Assembly: GCA_017562135.1 (NCBI GenBank)
Contig: QEYB01000825.1
Span: forward strand, 682,001-746,000
Reading direction: 5' to 3'
Length of the DNA: 64,000 nt
Source of the DNA: Dipylidium caninum
Lineage: Eukaryota; Platyhelminthes; Cestoda; Cyclophyllidea; Dipylidiidae
Below the pieces are notes generated by a model. That model searched no databases. It saw nothing but the letters and a program-made list of their open reading frames with translations, and was not told the origin of the DNA. How positions within the stretch are numbered: the first letter of the stretch is position 1; each line of letters starts with the position of its first letter. Positions 25,442 through 37,892 of the stretch are shown one piece after another. The translations under genes and the position numbers were made by a program.

Positions 25442-28400
25442 ATGGCCACTTTGAAAGATAGCACCAATGTCATTGTTGTGAGCAGTATTTCGGCAACCTT
25501 GGGAACAATAATTACTCAACCCCTCGATGTTCTTAAAACCCGTCTCCAAGCTCCTCCCATCCTTTCCATGTAAGTACCCTCGATGACACTTTCATAAACA
25601 CGTTTTACCACTTTTCGCATATTTTTAGGCAGTCGAGCGTTGGTGTCTTGAGAACCGCTCTTAATCTCTGGTCCCATGCGCCGCCCCATAATCGGTTGAT
25701 ACACCGAATTCGCCTCTTTTGGGCCGGTACAATACCATCGTTGTGGCGCTCTGTACCAGGAGTCTGCGCTTATTTTACCACTATTAACCTGCTAAACCCA
25801 CATATTACTGGGTTTGTGAAAACAAATTGCTGAGTATTTGGCTTTACTTGTTGTTGTCATCTTTGAAAAAAACTGTAAATTCTAGGTTCCAATTTTATTT
25901 TCATACCAACTCTACTGCAAATTTAGTAATTGGTTAGTACAGATCAGTACATCTGTCACTATTATCTTATTTGCGTGTATGTGACATAGTTATCCTGACC
26001 GTCAACATCGACGTTCACTTTTCGGCTTCCGTTTCAACTATTTCAAAATCTAGATGTGTAGTTAGTACTTACCACACAGAAAATCATGCGAAAGTTTTAT
26101 ACAATAGGTAGAATATTAAATCTAAAAATAGCTCACAAATGTTACGTTGAGCAGTATATTTGTATTTTGATTGTGATTGCAGATTCTTTTGCCTAATCAA
26201 AAATTCTACTAACGTGTGCATCACATATGGCATTTTTGTAAATATATCCTGTATTCCCTCCTCCTTTCTGATACCACGTCTATGTATCAAGGCTATATTG
26301 ATTATCTACAAATCTGCCATTTAAAACTACATCCAACCCCTAATCTTTTAGCTCATCTTTTATTTTTCCAAAAAATTCCCCTACGAATGGTTATATAAAT
26401 ACAAATCTGCCTTGCCTTTGAGTCACAGTTGGAAGATGGATTTTTGTCCTTATTATCGATAAAGTGGGTTTGTCGATTGTACTCGTGACGTTGAGGCACT
26501 TATGGCTTATTGTCTCTGTTTTGAAAAGTAAGTGGAGGAATACTGGAACAAGATGTTTGAAACTCATTCCCCTGTTCATAGACATGCCTACCCTGAATTT
26601 GACGCCTTCATCTTGGGTTTCACAAGCCGGTCTCTCGTTGAATCTATTTTGATGCCTTTTACCGTTGTGAAAGCCCAGGCAGAAGCCGGAATACGCAAAG
26701 GAGAGTCGACATTCTCTTCCCTTCGGTGGATATTTGTAAATACCAAGTGGAGAGGTGACGTCTTTTCTTCTGTTTAATGTAATGTTCAATATTTTCCAGC
26801 CTCCTTCGTTTGAAGTTAGTTTAATGAATGTTGTGACATGAAGAGTTAAAACTTCGCGATGCTCACTATATCTCTACTGCATACAATCTATTTAACCATT
26901 TCTGTTTTGTATTATTGGTTCTGTACCATCTTTTTGGTTTTTAATTTTCTCTTTATAGAACTAAGTATCTTGACAATCACTGATTTTCGAAATATCCCGC
27001 TCTTATGAGTGGTTTCTTCATTCTTATCCATTGATAGTTAATTTATGGCATATTCGTTAAGGTACTGCCTCGCCTTTAACTCACTCATGCATTTGTGATA
27101 TGATTCTAACAGTCTTCTGAAGTATTATAATCAGATGCCTTTATACTATCCCAATCAGTCGTTTCGTATGTTTGACGTATTGACAGTTTCCTTATTTTTG
27201 TGGAGATATAAAATAAATCTCCTCACTTGTAGGACATTTTTACAATCATTTTGTTATCGAGCACAATCTGGGACTACCATTGTAAATTTGGGGTGCTTTC
27301 CAACTTGTTTCTCAACTCATTAGTAAGGACCATGAGGGTGATCCTCCTATCAACCTTCAATTTTCTCTATTTGTCACTTCTGTTCTTTTTCTTTTCAAGG
27401 TATTTTTAGTGGTCTCTGGCCAACTCTGATCCGTGACAGTCCATATTCTGGCGTCTACCTTCTATTCTACACGCATTTCAAGAAACTTATCCCAGGTTGG
27501 ATTATTACTTGTATTTAAGATATTTCTGCCGAATTGCCGACTGCCACAAATCTTTTACCACTAGAAAAAAATTTGTTTGCAGTGATCAGCTGCGATTACT
27601 ATTTGCTTAAGTTGCCTAAAACCAATGTTATCCGGCGAAGTTTTTCCACAAATTCTCGTTATTCTATGCACAATTCTTGGGATTATTTGGAAAAACTGTC
27701 ACTTTCTCGTTATCTTATTGCCACACTAAGTGGGCAATAGTGAAAATCGAGTGATGAGTCTTCCTTACGCCCACCGGAAATCGTGAAATATTCCAAGTTA
27801 TACTTTCTCAATTTTGGTCTGCACAAAATTAGTGGTATTAGATTGAAAACTATGAAAGGGGTGTTGAATACAAGTAAACAAAGGGCACAGTTTTTACCAC
27901 GCCAACGATTGGGCAAGTCATGTCTTTTTGAAAAAAAATAAACAAATCAAAATATTTTGCGGCATCATTTTGGCTATTGTAATTTTTCTCTTAAAAATAA
28001 AACACATTTGTGAAAAAGGCAACAATCAGTCGGAGAAATATCCGGTGAATATGGAGGATATCGCAGAATCTAATATTTTAGCGGTGAGCTCATTGTCAAG
28101 GGTGGCTGAAGTTCCATCATTTGTTCTTCGTTCAGCCTTATCGTGCAGTAACATGCACCATGCAGATTGAGCACGGCTGGTTGTTTTGTCTTCATAAGTC
28201 CCTTCTCATGTATAACGTCAACTTCATGGTAGTGGAACTCCGCCGCTCTTATGATTTCGTCTGCTTGTAGGAAGGAATGATGGATCACTCATTTGGCACT
28301 CCATCATGTTTTTTGTGATTGATACAACTTCAGTTCAGGGGTGTGTTCTAGCGGTGTATTCTTATCTACACATTTGCGTAAACGTTTTCGAGTAACATGC

Positions 28401-31073
28401 AAAATTCACTTTTTACCACAAGTGATGATTTGGCGCAGAAACGTCTGCAATCGCGTATTGCGAAGGAGGCAACAAAGATGTGCATTTGCTCTTGCGGTCC
28501 CTCGATCATCTCCAGTTGTGACAGTTCGTGAGGCAGGCAAATATGAGTCCACATTGTTACTTTATTTGTTTTAACACAGCGGTATGGATGCCCAGTTCCT
28601 ATTTAGTTTAGACCTAAGTTCACGAATAGTCGTTCTTAAATCCCCCACGTAATCAACGTGGGCTAATGGTCTTCTTGGTGGCGAGGCTCGTTAAAGATAT
28701 TTATATCGCTAGAAGGAAATTTTTGATATTAACATCGAGTGCTTTTTCCATTCGTGGATCCGCTTCCGAACGCCTCATTAATGTTTCTTGAAACCTGTTG
28801 AGCTACGTTTTGATTCAATGAAAACTCGCACGTGAGAAGTAGGTGTAAATCGCGTTCTGTTTTTACTTGGTTTCGGCGAAAAAAAAATGAAATAAGAGTG
28901 GAATACACACGCGGAGAGATTTTGCGAAATGAATGAGGAGAACACCTTTAAAATTTGAAGGCAAAAATATCGAGCTCACATTGCAATATTTTCCAGTCGC
29001 GGCTGTACACTGACCAAATGAGGCACCCGTTTCATAGTTTTCAGTCTAGTATTTTGATTTGAACGAAACCGACGCTAAAATTTGTCGGTTAAAGTGTATT
29101 AAACTGCCGGAATGTATGGGTTGCTGACTATATAGTTATCTCGATCCTTTATTTACCACCCACTTGCCTGCCCTCTGAGTTGGAACCCACACGAATGTTA
29201 AGTGTATCGCAACATAACTTTTAAGAACCACTTTAGCCTTCGTTACACATGAGTTTTCATGGTACTAATGACAACTTGAGTATTGCTCTATTCGAGGCTA
29301 TTGTAATAACCATCTCAATTTACGTTAAAAGTAAATAACAGTTCATAGGATACGCAATCTTAGCCTAATATTTCCATCCTAATGATTGTCTTCTGAGGCT
29401 ATCATGATTCACAAATGCGGCTGGCTTGACAACAGACTCTAATGGAGATTTACAGTGTACCGGCGTTTAAAGCCTAAGTGAATGGACGGACGTTCTTCAT
29501 ACTCAGTCTAATGATCCCTTTTACCAAAAAACCGGGACTTTTCACCACAAATGTGATACTTTTTGTATAAAAGGAAGTCTTAATGGGAGAATTTTTTGTC
29601 GCTCAAGTGGAAGGAGCACTAAGATGAAAATTCAGACCAATCGGCATGAAAAAAAGGCGCTATCAGTTTTACTTTAGTTACACTTCTTCCATGGCTTAAA
29701 CCTTACCTGTGGTCTCTCAGACGGCCTCTTTTTATGCCTCAAAATAAACAACTGAGTGGCGGTTGAGAGGCCTATTAATCAAGTATTAGTTAACTCTGGA
29801 AATGTACAATGGTGCCCAAAAAATTCTCCACAAAATCTCTCGTTTCACGGGCGCCAAATTTGAGAAACCACTTTCTACTCACACTGGGCTAGTTGTAATT
29901 CAAATGGTTACCCGACGCCTTTTCCTGCAATCTCCAAGCGTCGCATGGCTGCAACCTACTCCACCGCAACGACATCAGTTTGCTTCCTTCTGATTGTCTT
30001 GTTTTCCCTTTTACTTTCTTTTAAGTCGAGGCCGACCACACTACGGCACCGGTGCACATTCTCGGTGCTTGCGCCTCCCTGGCCGCTCTCTGTGCCACTG
30101 CAGTAACTCAGCCCGCGGACGTGCTTCGCTCAAACCGTCAGCTCTCCGTCGCCACAGCTGCAGTACGTTGCTTTCACCACCACTCCAGTCCTAATAAATG
30201 GGTTTTCGTCTCACATAAAGGCAATTTTTGTAGAGTATTCCCACTAATCACTTATTTTGCCTACTAGCACTAACATTTGGAATTCGGGTACTACCACTTG
30301 GTGTGAGTGATGATGGGAAGGCTTTGCTTCACACCTCTAAGTTGCTCTGATCCTTGCTTACTCCCACTCAAAATTCCCGGCCTTCCTCCTTTACTTTTGG
30401 GCATGCCGTGAAGCGTTTAGATATGGAAATAGTTTTGTTATGGGTGTGTGGAAGCTTCAAGATCTTGATACCACGCAGACGTTCACTTGTGAACCGAGTG
30501 TGCACCCGGGTTACCGCCAGACGACAAAGTAAAGGCGCAATTTGGAGTACTCTTTAATGTACGAGTTATAGGTTTGGTGTCGATTGTGACTACCGGACCA
30601 CACAGGCAATTTCATCGTTTCCTATTTGGTACGCTTCTCCCCAACGTCTGCTCCCACCTTTTCTGAACCTTTATTGTATTATGCAGTTATTCTTGGTCAA
30701 CAGTCCTACCTCATGGCCTCGGCCCCCTTGATAGTGTGAACTGAATCGAGTCCTTTGACCTCCTCCCGCCTTAAAGTTGTTCCCCATTCGCCTCAGCTGT
30801 AGAATTGACTTCCACACTTCCCAAGACGAACGGGGACGCTCTGCACCACACTCCGCATATTATTTTAAACTTAGGTTTACTTGGAATGCTCGTTATCCGT
30901 TTGCCATTTTTCAGTATGATAGGCGAATTCCATGGACTCGGGTGATACGAGAGACGATTCGGGTTGATGGAATCACTGGTCTGTGGCGCGGCTTTTACCT
31001 GCGGTTGGCTCGACGCGGCGTCTTCGCTGTGATCACATGGACGCTGTTCGATAAGATTCCGACAACGCTTTAA
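25442..31073 (+). CDS. SLC25A38: Mitochondrial glycine carrier SLC25A38 (Hem25), complete, six exons
   Basis: This is an inner-membrane carrier of the SLC25 family. The human and yeast proteins (SLC25A38, Hem25) import glycine for the first step of heme synthesis. Exons are 25442..25569, 25629..25811, 26582..26754, 27400..27495, 30026..30162 and 30916-1 (30915)..31073. All junctions are GT-AG with matching phase and give 291 residues (human 304). The first carrier repeat has PLDVLKTRLQ at residues 27-36. The second has MPFTVVKAQAE, with Thr at the Asp position as in human PITVIKTR, but Gln where Arg is usual. The third has VTQPADVLRSNRQ, with Arg for the usual Lys. Subfamily-specific stretches are LWRSVPGVCAYF, GFTSRSLVES, FSGLWPTLIRDSPYSGVYLL and LARRGVFAVITWTLFDKI. 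The ATG at 25442 is the first in frame and gives the usual short N-terminus. The first intron is only 59 bases, while the fifth is 2.5 kb. Confidence 0.92.
27496..30025 (+). other. Fifth intron of SLC25A38
   Basis: The donor is CCCAG|gttgga and the acceptor tttcttttaag. The intron holds an eroded mariner on the opposite strand (27955-28560). From 28560 to 30025 I see no coding signature. Confidence 0.7.
27955..28560 (-). pseudogene. Mariner transposase remnant inside the SLC25A38 intron
   Basis: Read on the - strand from about 28560 downward, it shows the mariner block order. First is CCLLRNTRLQTFLRQIITCG, where active elements have FL.RIITCDEKW. Then come KNTPLEHTPELKLYQ, VIHHSFLQADEIIRA and KQPAVLNLHGA, the last where HDNARPH is expected. 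YPPYSPDISPTD follows at about 28060-28024. The first catalytic block has Asp to Gly, Glu to Lys and Trp to stop. The second Asp block is frameshifted, while the third Asp block is intact. It is a dead insertion of roughly 0.6 kb visible length, antisense to the host gene. It differs from copies 1 and 2, which have GDEKW rather than ITCDEKW, so it is probably another mariner subfamily. Confidence 0.75.
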
Positions 31074-33029
31074 ATTCCTTAAATATCTTGGGTCTGTTTT
31101 CTTCTAAAAATCAGTTGTCACTAGCTTTGGATAAAAGATATATGCTAAATGAAGGGAATATGTGATCATGACAGGCTTTTCAGTCAACTTCTACTTCCGA
31201 AATTTGGTATTGTATCAAAGTATCGGATCCAGGCAGTTCTTCCTTTCCTAAATTCCTCCTCAACGAACAAGTCCTACCTGTTCGAACAATGTGACACGAG
31301 TTGATAAATAATTCGTCAAGTTGAAGCAGTATTGCAAAAATCGCGGGAGTTTTGACAATTTTCTCCCTATGTCGGGATATATCAGTGCCTTATACTCAAT
31401 GCCGCAGTGAATAGAGCCAATTCGTACAGACGCTCAGGAACGCGTTTGGGTTTAGCTGAAGGAATCTCTGGCGGTGAAGAAATTCGTTTGGCCCTCATTA
31501 GAGATCCAGGCGAAACACTGGATAAGCGAAGTGGTTCGTTATTTTGCCCTCGGGACAAACTGAAATGGGTGATTTTAGCAGCCAAGAATTGAGGTCAGTG
31601 AGGATAAGTTACTTGCAGTCTACTCGGGGGTCGCAAGCTATAAAAGGGTAGACCTACCCATAAACACTGGAATTCTTCTCGATTCTGCAGATATCGGCGA
31701 CATCAACACTTTTGTCAATAAGCACGTAATGGCACTTTATGGTAGCCTAAGTCCTCTCGACAGAATTCTCCATCCAACCCCCACTGCCGTCTCTTGGATG
31801 TGAATTAACCGGTGATTGTGACGCTCTAACGATGAAGGTAAGGCAATAGCTGGTGGTTACACTGCATTTCATTAGTCTACTGGCCAACGGACTCGACCTA
31901 GTAAAACTTATTTCATGGTTAAACTAATGATCTGGATCTTAGATGTTGCCAAACGAATAAACACGGTTAACTTTTGGATAAGCAATACGAAAAGAAGTTT
32001 GAGATCATGGAAAATGCATGGGTATGAAGCAAGCATGACTAAGTTGGAGGTAATTGCCCAACTCAATGAAGAAGTTACACTGGAATATTTGGGAGCCCCC
32101 ACTGTTGCAACTAAATGGTAGACCAAAAGAGCTACACGGTGCTTCGACTTAGATTGGAAGACACCGCGGCACAGACTGGCCATGTGGCTATTTGATGCTG
32201 CAATACAACCAAATATGGACGTGGTGGCATGAAACACCGAGGTATTCGTTGGTGCCAGCATCGCCCACTTCTTGAATGATCCAACGAAATTTAAGACCGT
32301 TGACGGGATTTTATGGGATGTCTATCATTGAATACTCGGTTATTAATGGGATCCCAGTGATTAGAAGGTGACACGGAGTGGTAGAGGCACTACGTCCCCA
32401 CCAGTGCCATTTATTAAGAACTAGTGATCCAAGACTAACATAAACTGATATTAGAAACCGATAGTAAGTTTGAATAAGGAAAATCTGACGCATTCTAAGC
32501 CGTTAACCTATCCGACTGCAGATTCTCCAATGAAATGAAAATGAAGATCTTGGCATTCAGCCAGTCACGGAGTGATATACCTCTTGGCAGCAATAAAGTA
32601 TTCCCCCTTCCGACTAAAACCAGTTTTAATAAAATGAAAACCTCAAACAGCATGAGGGCAATATAAATTCCTAGGCCAATGCTGAATTCGACTAACTTTA
32701 GACTAATAAAAAAGGCCTATTAGGAGGTTTTTACGTCCATGGAAGTAAATCAGATATTAATGTCAACAGATCGAAGCTTTTGGAAAAGTACTTCACCAAA
32801 GCACGGAAACACTCCATCAACCACGTAGGGTGATGCTAGTGATCCGAAAACAGCAATGAAGTGGTGAAAGGTTTTTTGGGTCACCTAGGCCAAACAAGTA
32901 CTTCAATTTGTACAAAGATGAGACCAAAGTAGGCACACAAACACTCGGTATTAGTGGAATATATCATCACCACCCATTCAGTGAGTGCATGGATGAATGA
33001 CGCTGTACAATGACAAAAATAAAGGGAAT
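31074..33029. other. Region between the 3' ends of SLC25A38 and CDC40
   Basis: The two genes converge here. Short frames at 31407-31592 and 31908-32261 have no recognised similarity. No canonical AATAAA is seen within 200 bases after the SLC25A38 stop; GATAAAAG at about 31131 is a weak variant. On the - strand, AATAAA occurs near 32408, far from the CDC40 stop. Confidence 0.4.
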
Positions 33030-36000
33030 TTAGTCCCAAAGCTTAATGGCGCCGTCCCATCCTGCCGAGACAACCTTAGAGGTCTCGTGGGGCAGCCAAG
33101 CAAGGTCAATGCATACAGCATCGTGCGCCTTCCACTTGGTGAGCAAGCGCGTGGTCTTCCATTCCCAAAGGTGAATCAACCCATCCCCATCTCCTGAAAC
33201 GATGTACCGCAGATCAGGCGACATATCCGGGGTGCAGGCGTAACCTGATACGGTATGACCGCGGAACAACTTTTTGCGCATCCGCTTGTAGCCAGCAAAG
33301 ACGTTGAACACCACTATCTGGTTGTCCAGCGACTGGCACAAAAGGTACTTGCCTACAAGATAAAGAGCAGTCTTGAAAACCTAAAGAGGAGAGATTGACA
33401 AATAAGTGTGTACTTGAACTTAATTAATCCAGTACTTCCCCCATCGCAGATAAATCTACTTAACAACGTTGCTAGTGTTTTAGGTATTTCAGAATGCGTC
33501 CGCGAGGTCGGTAGTTTGAAAGGAATTTACTAAATATGGCCAAACCCACGAGAACTCATAACAGTCAGACATTTCGAGTTCCGCTAGACTAATGGATTAG
33601 TAAAATTGTCCGAAGGATTTCATAATATCTACTGAATTGAGCTTTGTTCAAGCCACTGGGGGGATTTGTCTAGTAACCAATCTTATAAAAAAATTTCGTT
33701 TAAGACGCGTCACATGTGAAAACGACTTGAATTATGTGACCATTATGACGGAACTGATTCTAAAGTCAAAATAAGGGTTCCTAGATCCACATTAAAAGGG
33801 ATGAAACTGGATTATTCGGTGGAGTAAAAAAATCAACAAAGATTCGCGAGAAAGTAACATGGATAAACACAGTCTCGAGCTCGTATATGGACAATGTTTG
33901 CGAGGAAATGTTGAATTATGAGGTTCACGAATCAGGGATGCCACTGAACATAAGACGATAATAATGCTAAAAGGCATGATGAATTATCTTGGGATGGCTA
34001 ATCAGATCAGTGGTGACATAAGGTATTGGTACTATAAAAATTCACCCTCTAATGGTGGTAATACACTTCTCTCCACAACCCTGCACCATATTTGACCTTC
34101 AAAGATGACCTACCGTTGGGAGACAGGGTGACCGCAGGCATGGAGTGAAGAGAGGGATCGGCGAGATATTTGAAATCCACGGGGATATCCCATTCCCACA
34201 CACGCAACGATTTATCATCGGAGGTGGATACAAAACGCCGATTATTGTCGACAAAAGTTACCGTGTTCACCGCGCCTAAGTGGCGGTCGTATTGTTGCAC
34301 CACTTCACCGCTGCGAACATCGTACTGGAATAGAGCAAAAGCGTTTAAACAACTAGTAATCCAAAAAATTTGCTTTAACCACGACAGTCTTAGACGTAAC
34401 TCAGAACATATCGGCGGCAGCCACATGAAATCATCCATGGACAAAAAATCATATAATTTTTTACGTATCTTACGCCAAATTAATCATGTATTGTCTCCAA
34501 GAGTCCTACTCTCGTAAAAATAAAACGTTAAATTCCAAATTGAATTAGCATGATAAGTAGTTCACTTAGAAAAGTATTTTTTCTTGAAAATAAAAAGAAG
34601 CCAATCAGTAACTGTTAGTGCACGAGCAGATAGTCTTTATCGCCATGTCAAATCAAATTTCGTGGACTATAGGGAAATTGACATCTGCCAACAAAAGGAA
34701 AGATTCCCTAAAAATAGTGAGGCTAGTGTCTCCCATTTTGTGCGAATAAAAGCTAAAACAAGACTTTTACACAAGGCAGTGTTCTTCCAAAAAAACTTCG
34801 CCGCTAAGATGGTGTTACTTTGCAAACGCATCCCGAAACGTACAGCGAGGCTTTGAAGGGAGCATTGAGCAATAAAGGCTAACGCATGCGGAATTTATTT
34901 GAAGGCTTGGGGGGAAATCTTTCCATACATAAAAATTCGCCACGGGTAGAGTAATAATGCTTTCAGTGAAGAACAGTATTAGCTATACGATAAGCGGTAA
35001 AAGATCCATAAACAAACAAAACAATTTATAGTCTGAGATCGCCGACTGCTTGCCGGAAACAAACATACACAGAGTATCTTCTTGTCCGCACATCCAGCCA
35101 AGAAGAGATGTTGCTTATCCTCATCGGGATTGAATCTAACACAATAGGCCACTTTTTTCAGATTAAATTGGCCCGCACACTTCCCCGTCTCTGTATCCCA
35201 TAGTTTGATGAAGCGATCGTAGGAGGCTGAAAGGAACTGTGTGCCCGCTGTATTGAAGGTCACGTCGCGCACGGCTTGACGATGACCCATGTAAGAACGA
35301 ATTAGACGACGGTCGTGATACAGTTCCCATAGCTAAAGACCAATAGATGTGGAGAAAACATTAATAAGAAACAGAAAAAATGGACCTCACATCTAAAGAA
35401 AGGTATTTCTAGTAAAATGAATTGAATCTAAAATTTCCTTAATCCTTACTCTCTACTAGATGTAAGTGAAGACCTTGGTGAATAGTCAATCCATTTAACC
35501 AAGACATACTACTAACCAAGGTAGATCATGTTGTTAATCCTCACAGTAGAAACCAAATGGTGCTGTATTGCATCGAGATAAGTGCTACGTTGATGGAAAG
35601 GGGGTGATAATGAATTTATTAAACAACCTTACAACACTTGAATTTTATATCATCCTAAAGTGACGCAGATACCGGAAGGTTGGTAACAAGAACAAAGCCA
35701 CTGAAACATCACACCAATTTGTAGATGGGAGAATGGCTAAATAATCAAGAATGCACAATAGAGGGTCTACTGAAATTGTAACAGGTTGAAAACGTCCTTT
35801 CGGCTATACCGGTCGAATTGCGAATAAAAGTTGGGAAACAGATATGTAAAATATAAATAACCACCGGTTTTAGTTTTTTAACAAAAAACTAAAATTAACT
35901 AATAACAGAATCGGTGACATTGGAAATTGTTCGCAATCCTCACGTTGGAGTTACGTGTTACACTACCAGCAAATCTTGAGACGACACAGGAATCTGACAT

Positions 36001-37882
36001 TTTAAGACAAAAATGAGAGCGGATAATGCAAATTGTTAATATATATCGCATACACTGTTTAGGAACATAAAGCTACCACAAAAAAAGTTCGCGAATAATT
36101 AACCTGAAATTTAAACATTTCATGACAAAGAAAACAAAGGTGTTACCTCTCAATCAAAACCCCCAAACGGGAGCAACATTTACCTAAACTGGCTGCTCTA
36201 AACTGCCAATTCGGTCTGTAATTCCCATGTTAGTGAATGAGCATGAAAAGCAGATTTAACTAATTTCCCCGGATCTTCCTGAAATTCCGCAATAACCAGC
36301 ATTATTCTTACCTTTTTTGGGAACCTAAAAACTCGATAAACGGAAAAATAGCCAGAGAGAGTGAAATAGCTGGAAGTGAAAACACTTGCCTTAATTTTAC
36401 TGTCCATGCCTGCAGAAAGCAAGAGATGGCCAGACTTTGGGAATAGACGGATGGCGGCCACGCCACGCGCATGTGCATTGCTCCACTCGTGAATGAGTCG
36501 CTTCGGCAGGAAACAACGCTCTGGTGGCTCTTCCGTCGTTAAACTGACCCCAGGAACGTCGTGGGGCGGATGCAAGAATGACCGTCCCTAAAAGACAAAA
36601 TCGGAATAGAGACGTGCTAAGAATAACGCATAACACTCTAAGGTTTACAAAACGACTCACTTGATAGTCAGTGGGTGTGGAGATATGCAAGGTTGATTTT
36701 TCCTCGCTCATGGGTGCCTCCTCCACTCGCTTCTTCTTGATCGCCTTCTTGGCTAAATAAGCTTCAAGGTAAGCGCGGTCCTCATCAGACGGCATGGATA
36801 CTGTGATTTCGTCCTTATATTTTGCCCAGGGACCCGTGTAATCCTCGCTCGAAGGGTCCCAATTATAGGCACGAGGACGTTTGTCCCGTCTCCCAGTTTC
36901 TTTATGTTCTGCAACGGTTTTGCCTAATAACAACAATCATTGCTCTTCATACCACGTGACAAGTGTGGTGCATTGGAAGCGTCATTTATTTAACAAGAAA
37001 ATAGTAATAAGAGGGCAAACTGTAGGACGAATACATGATTGACAAAATGAAGGCCAGACAATATTATCAATTTGCAAGAAAAATCGAAATAGGGGACTAT
37101 AGACAAAGTGAAAAGAACGCGAGACGGAAATGAGAATTTAAAAATACAAGTTTTGAAATTATGTGACAAAAGTCTAGGACAACAATTATAGAAAAAGTAA
37201 ATATGACATCAGACGTCTCAAACATCGACTCGAAACTGAAATAAAAATCTTAATGTCAAAGAGTAAAACGGTACTAAGACGCTCGAGATAAGTAATGTCC
37301 AATAACCTTTAGAGTAATCGACACGCTCAGGAGATCCGACGACTTTCCCCTTGTTAACGCCAAGTATGCTAGGGTCATCGGAATAACCTTGGATTTCACG
37401 TTAAGTAAGGATGAGTCCTTACCGTAGCGCATAAATGTGCGATATTGGTTTTCAAATGTGAATGTATTTACGTTTGTTGGTTCAACCAACCCTGTAAGCA
37501 TATTCTTTGGCGCCTTTTGACGTTCTGATGCAAAGGGATTATCTGGTCCAACCTACGACAGAAAATATTAACAAGAAATTGAAGTTAAATGTACACGCTA
37601 CTGCCAAGACGACCAGTGAAAAGTTCATAATTTTGTAAAACGGTAACAAGTATAGTGAATAATTACTTTGGGGGCAAATAATTGGTCGTAACGTGGATTG
37701 TGGATCAACTCATTTGAATGAGGATCCACCGGAACTAGTTTAAGAATATCCTCCTTTATTTCAACAGGTGCCGTTGGATTGACACTTGGGACCAAAACGG
37801 AAGTCGAGATCACTTTCGGTGACAACTGTGGAGAATCGGATTCTTCACCAGACGAACCTCCATACGAGGCTAGAGCATCCAT
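33030..37882 (-). CDS. CDC40: Pre-mRNA-processing factor 17 (CDC40/PRP17), complete, seven exons
   Basis: This WD40 protein joins the spliceosome for the second step of splicing. Exons in transcript order are 37882..37667, 37552..37423, 36923..36661, 36587..36390, 35332..35069, 34324..34114 and 33352..33030. Phases agree throughout, giving 534 residues (human 579). The N-terminus matches the family: [52 protein letters not shown]. From about residue 235 the seven-bladed propeller follows. Highly conserved stretches are [61 protein letters not shown] and the terminal [14 protein letters not shown]. Six introns are present; the fourth uses a GC donor (AAG|GCAAGT). About 25 residues that follow the TF..YG motif in human are missing here. 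The ATG at 37882 is the natural start and lies in a 15-bp duplicated stretch. Confidence 0.95.
35333..36389 (-). other. GC-AG intron of CDC40
   Basis: The exon ends MDSKIK with AAG, followed by GCAAGT. The next exon starts LWELYHD after ggtctttag. Human CDC40 reads KIKLWE across this join, so the boundary is fixed by homology. No alternative GT donor keeps the frame. GCAAGT after AAG is the consensus of the rare GC-AG class. A perfect 12-bp hairpin lies at 35868-35894. Confidence 0.8.
35868..35894. repeat. Perfect 12-bp hairpin in the CDC40 GC-AG intron
   Basis: TTTTAGTTTTTT (35868-35879) and AAAAAACTAAAA (35883-35894) are exact complements around a 3-base loop. It is AT-only apart from one G-C pair and has no known role. 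It lies about 500 bases from either splice site. Confidence 0.55.
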
Positions 37883-37892
37883 ACGAGGCTAG
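37859..37892. repeat. 15-bp direct repeat over the CDC40 start codon
   Basis: TCCATACGAGGCTAG occurs at 37859-37873 and again at 37878-37892, four bases apart. The CDC40 ATG (37882-37880) lies in the copy nearer the promoter. The duplication therefore adds codons after the start, or repeats the start context. Confidence 0.7.

Noticed and set aside
31908..32261. Overlapping frames on both strands, considered as a retroelement fragment
   Set aside because: No reverse transcriptase motif such as YxDD, and no terminal repeats or target duplications.
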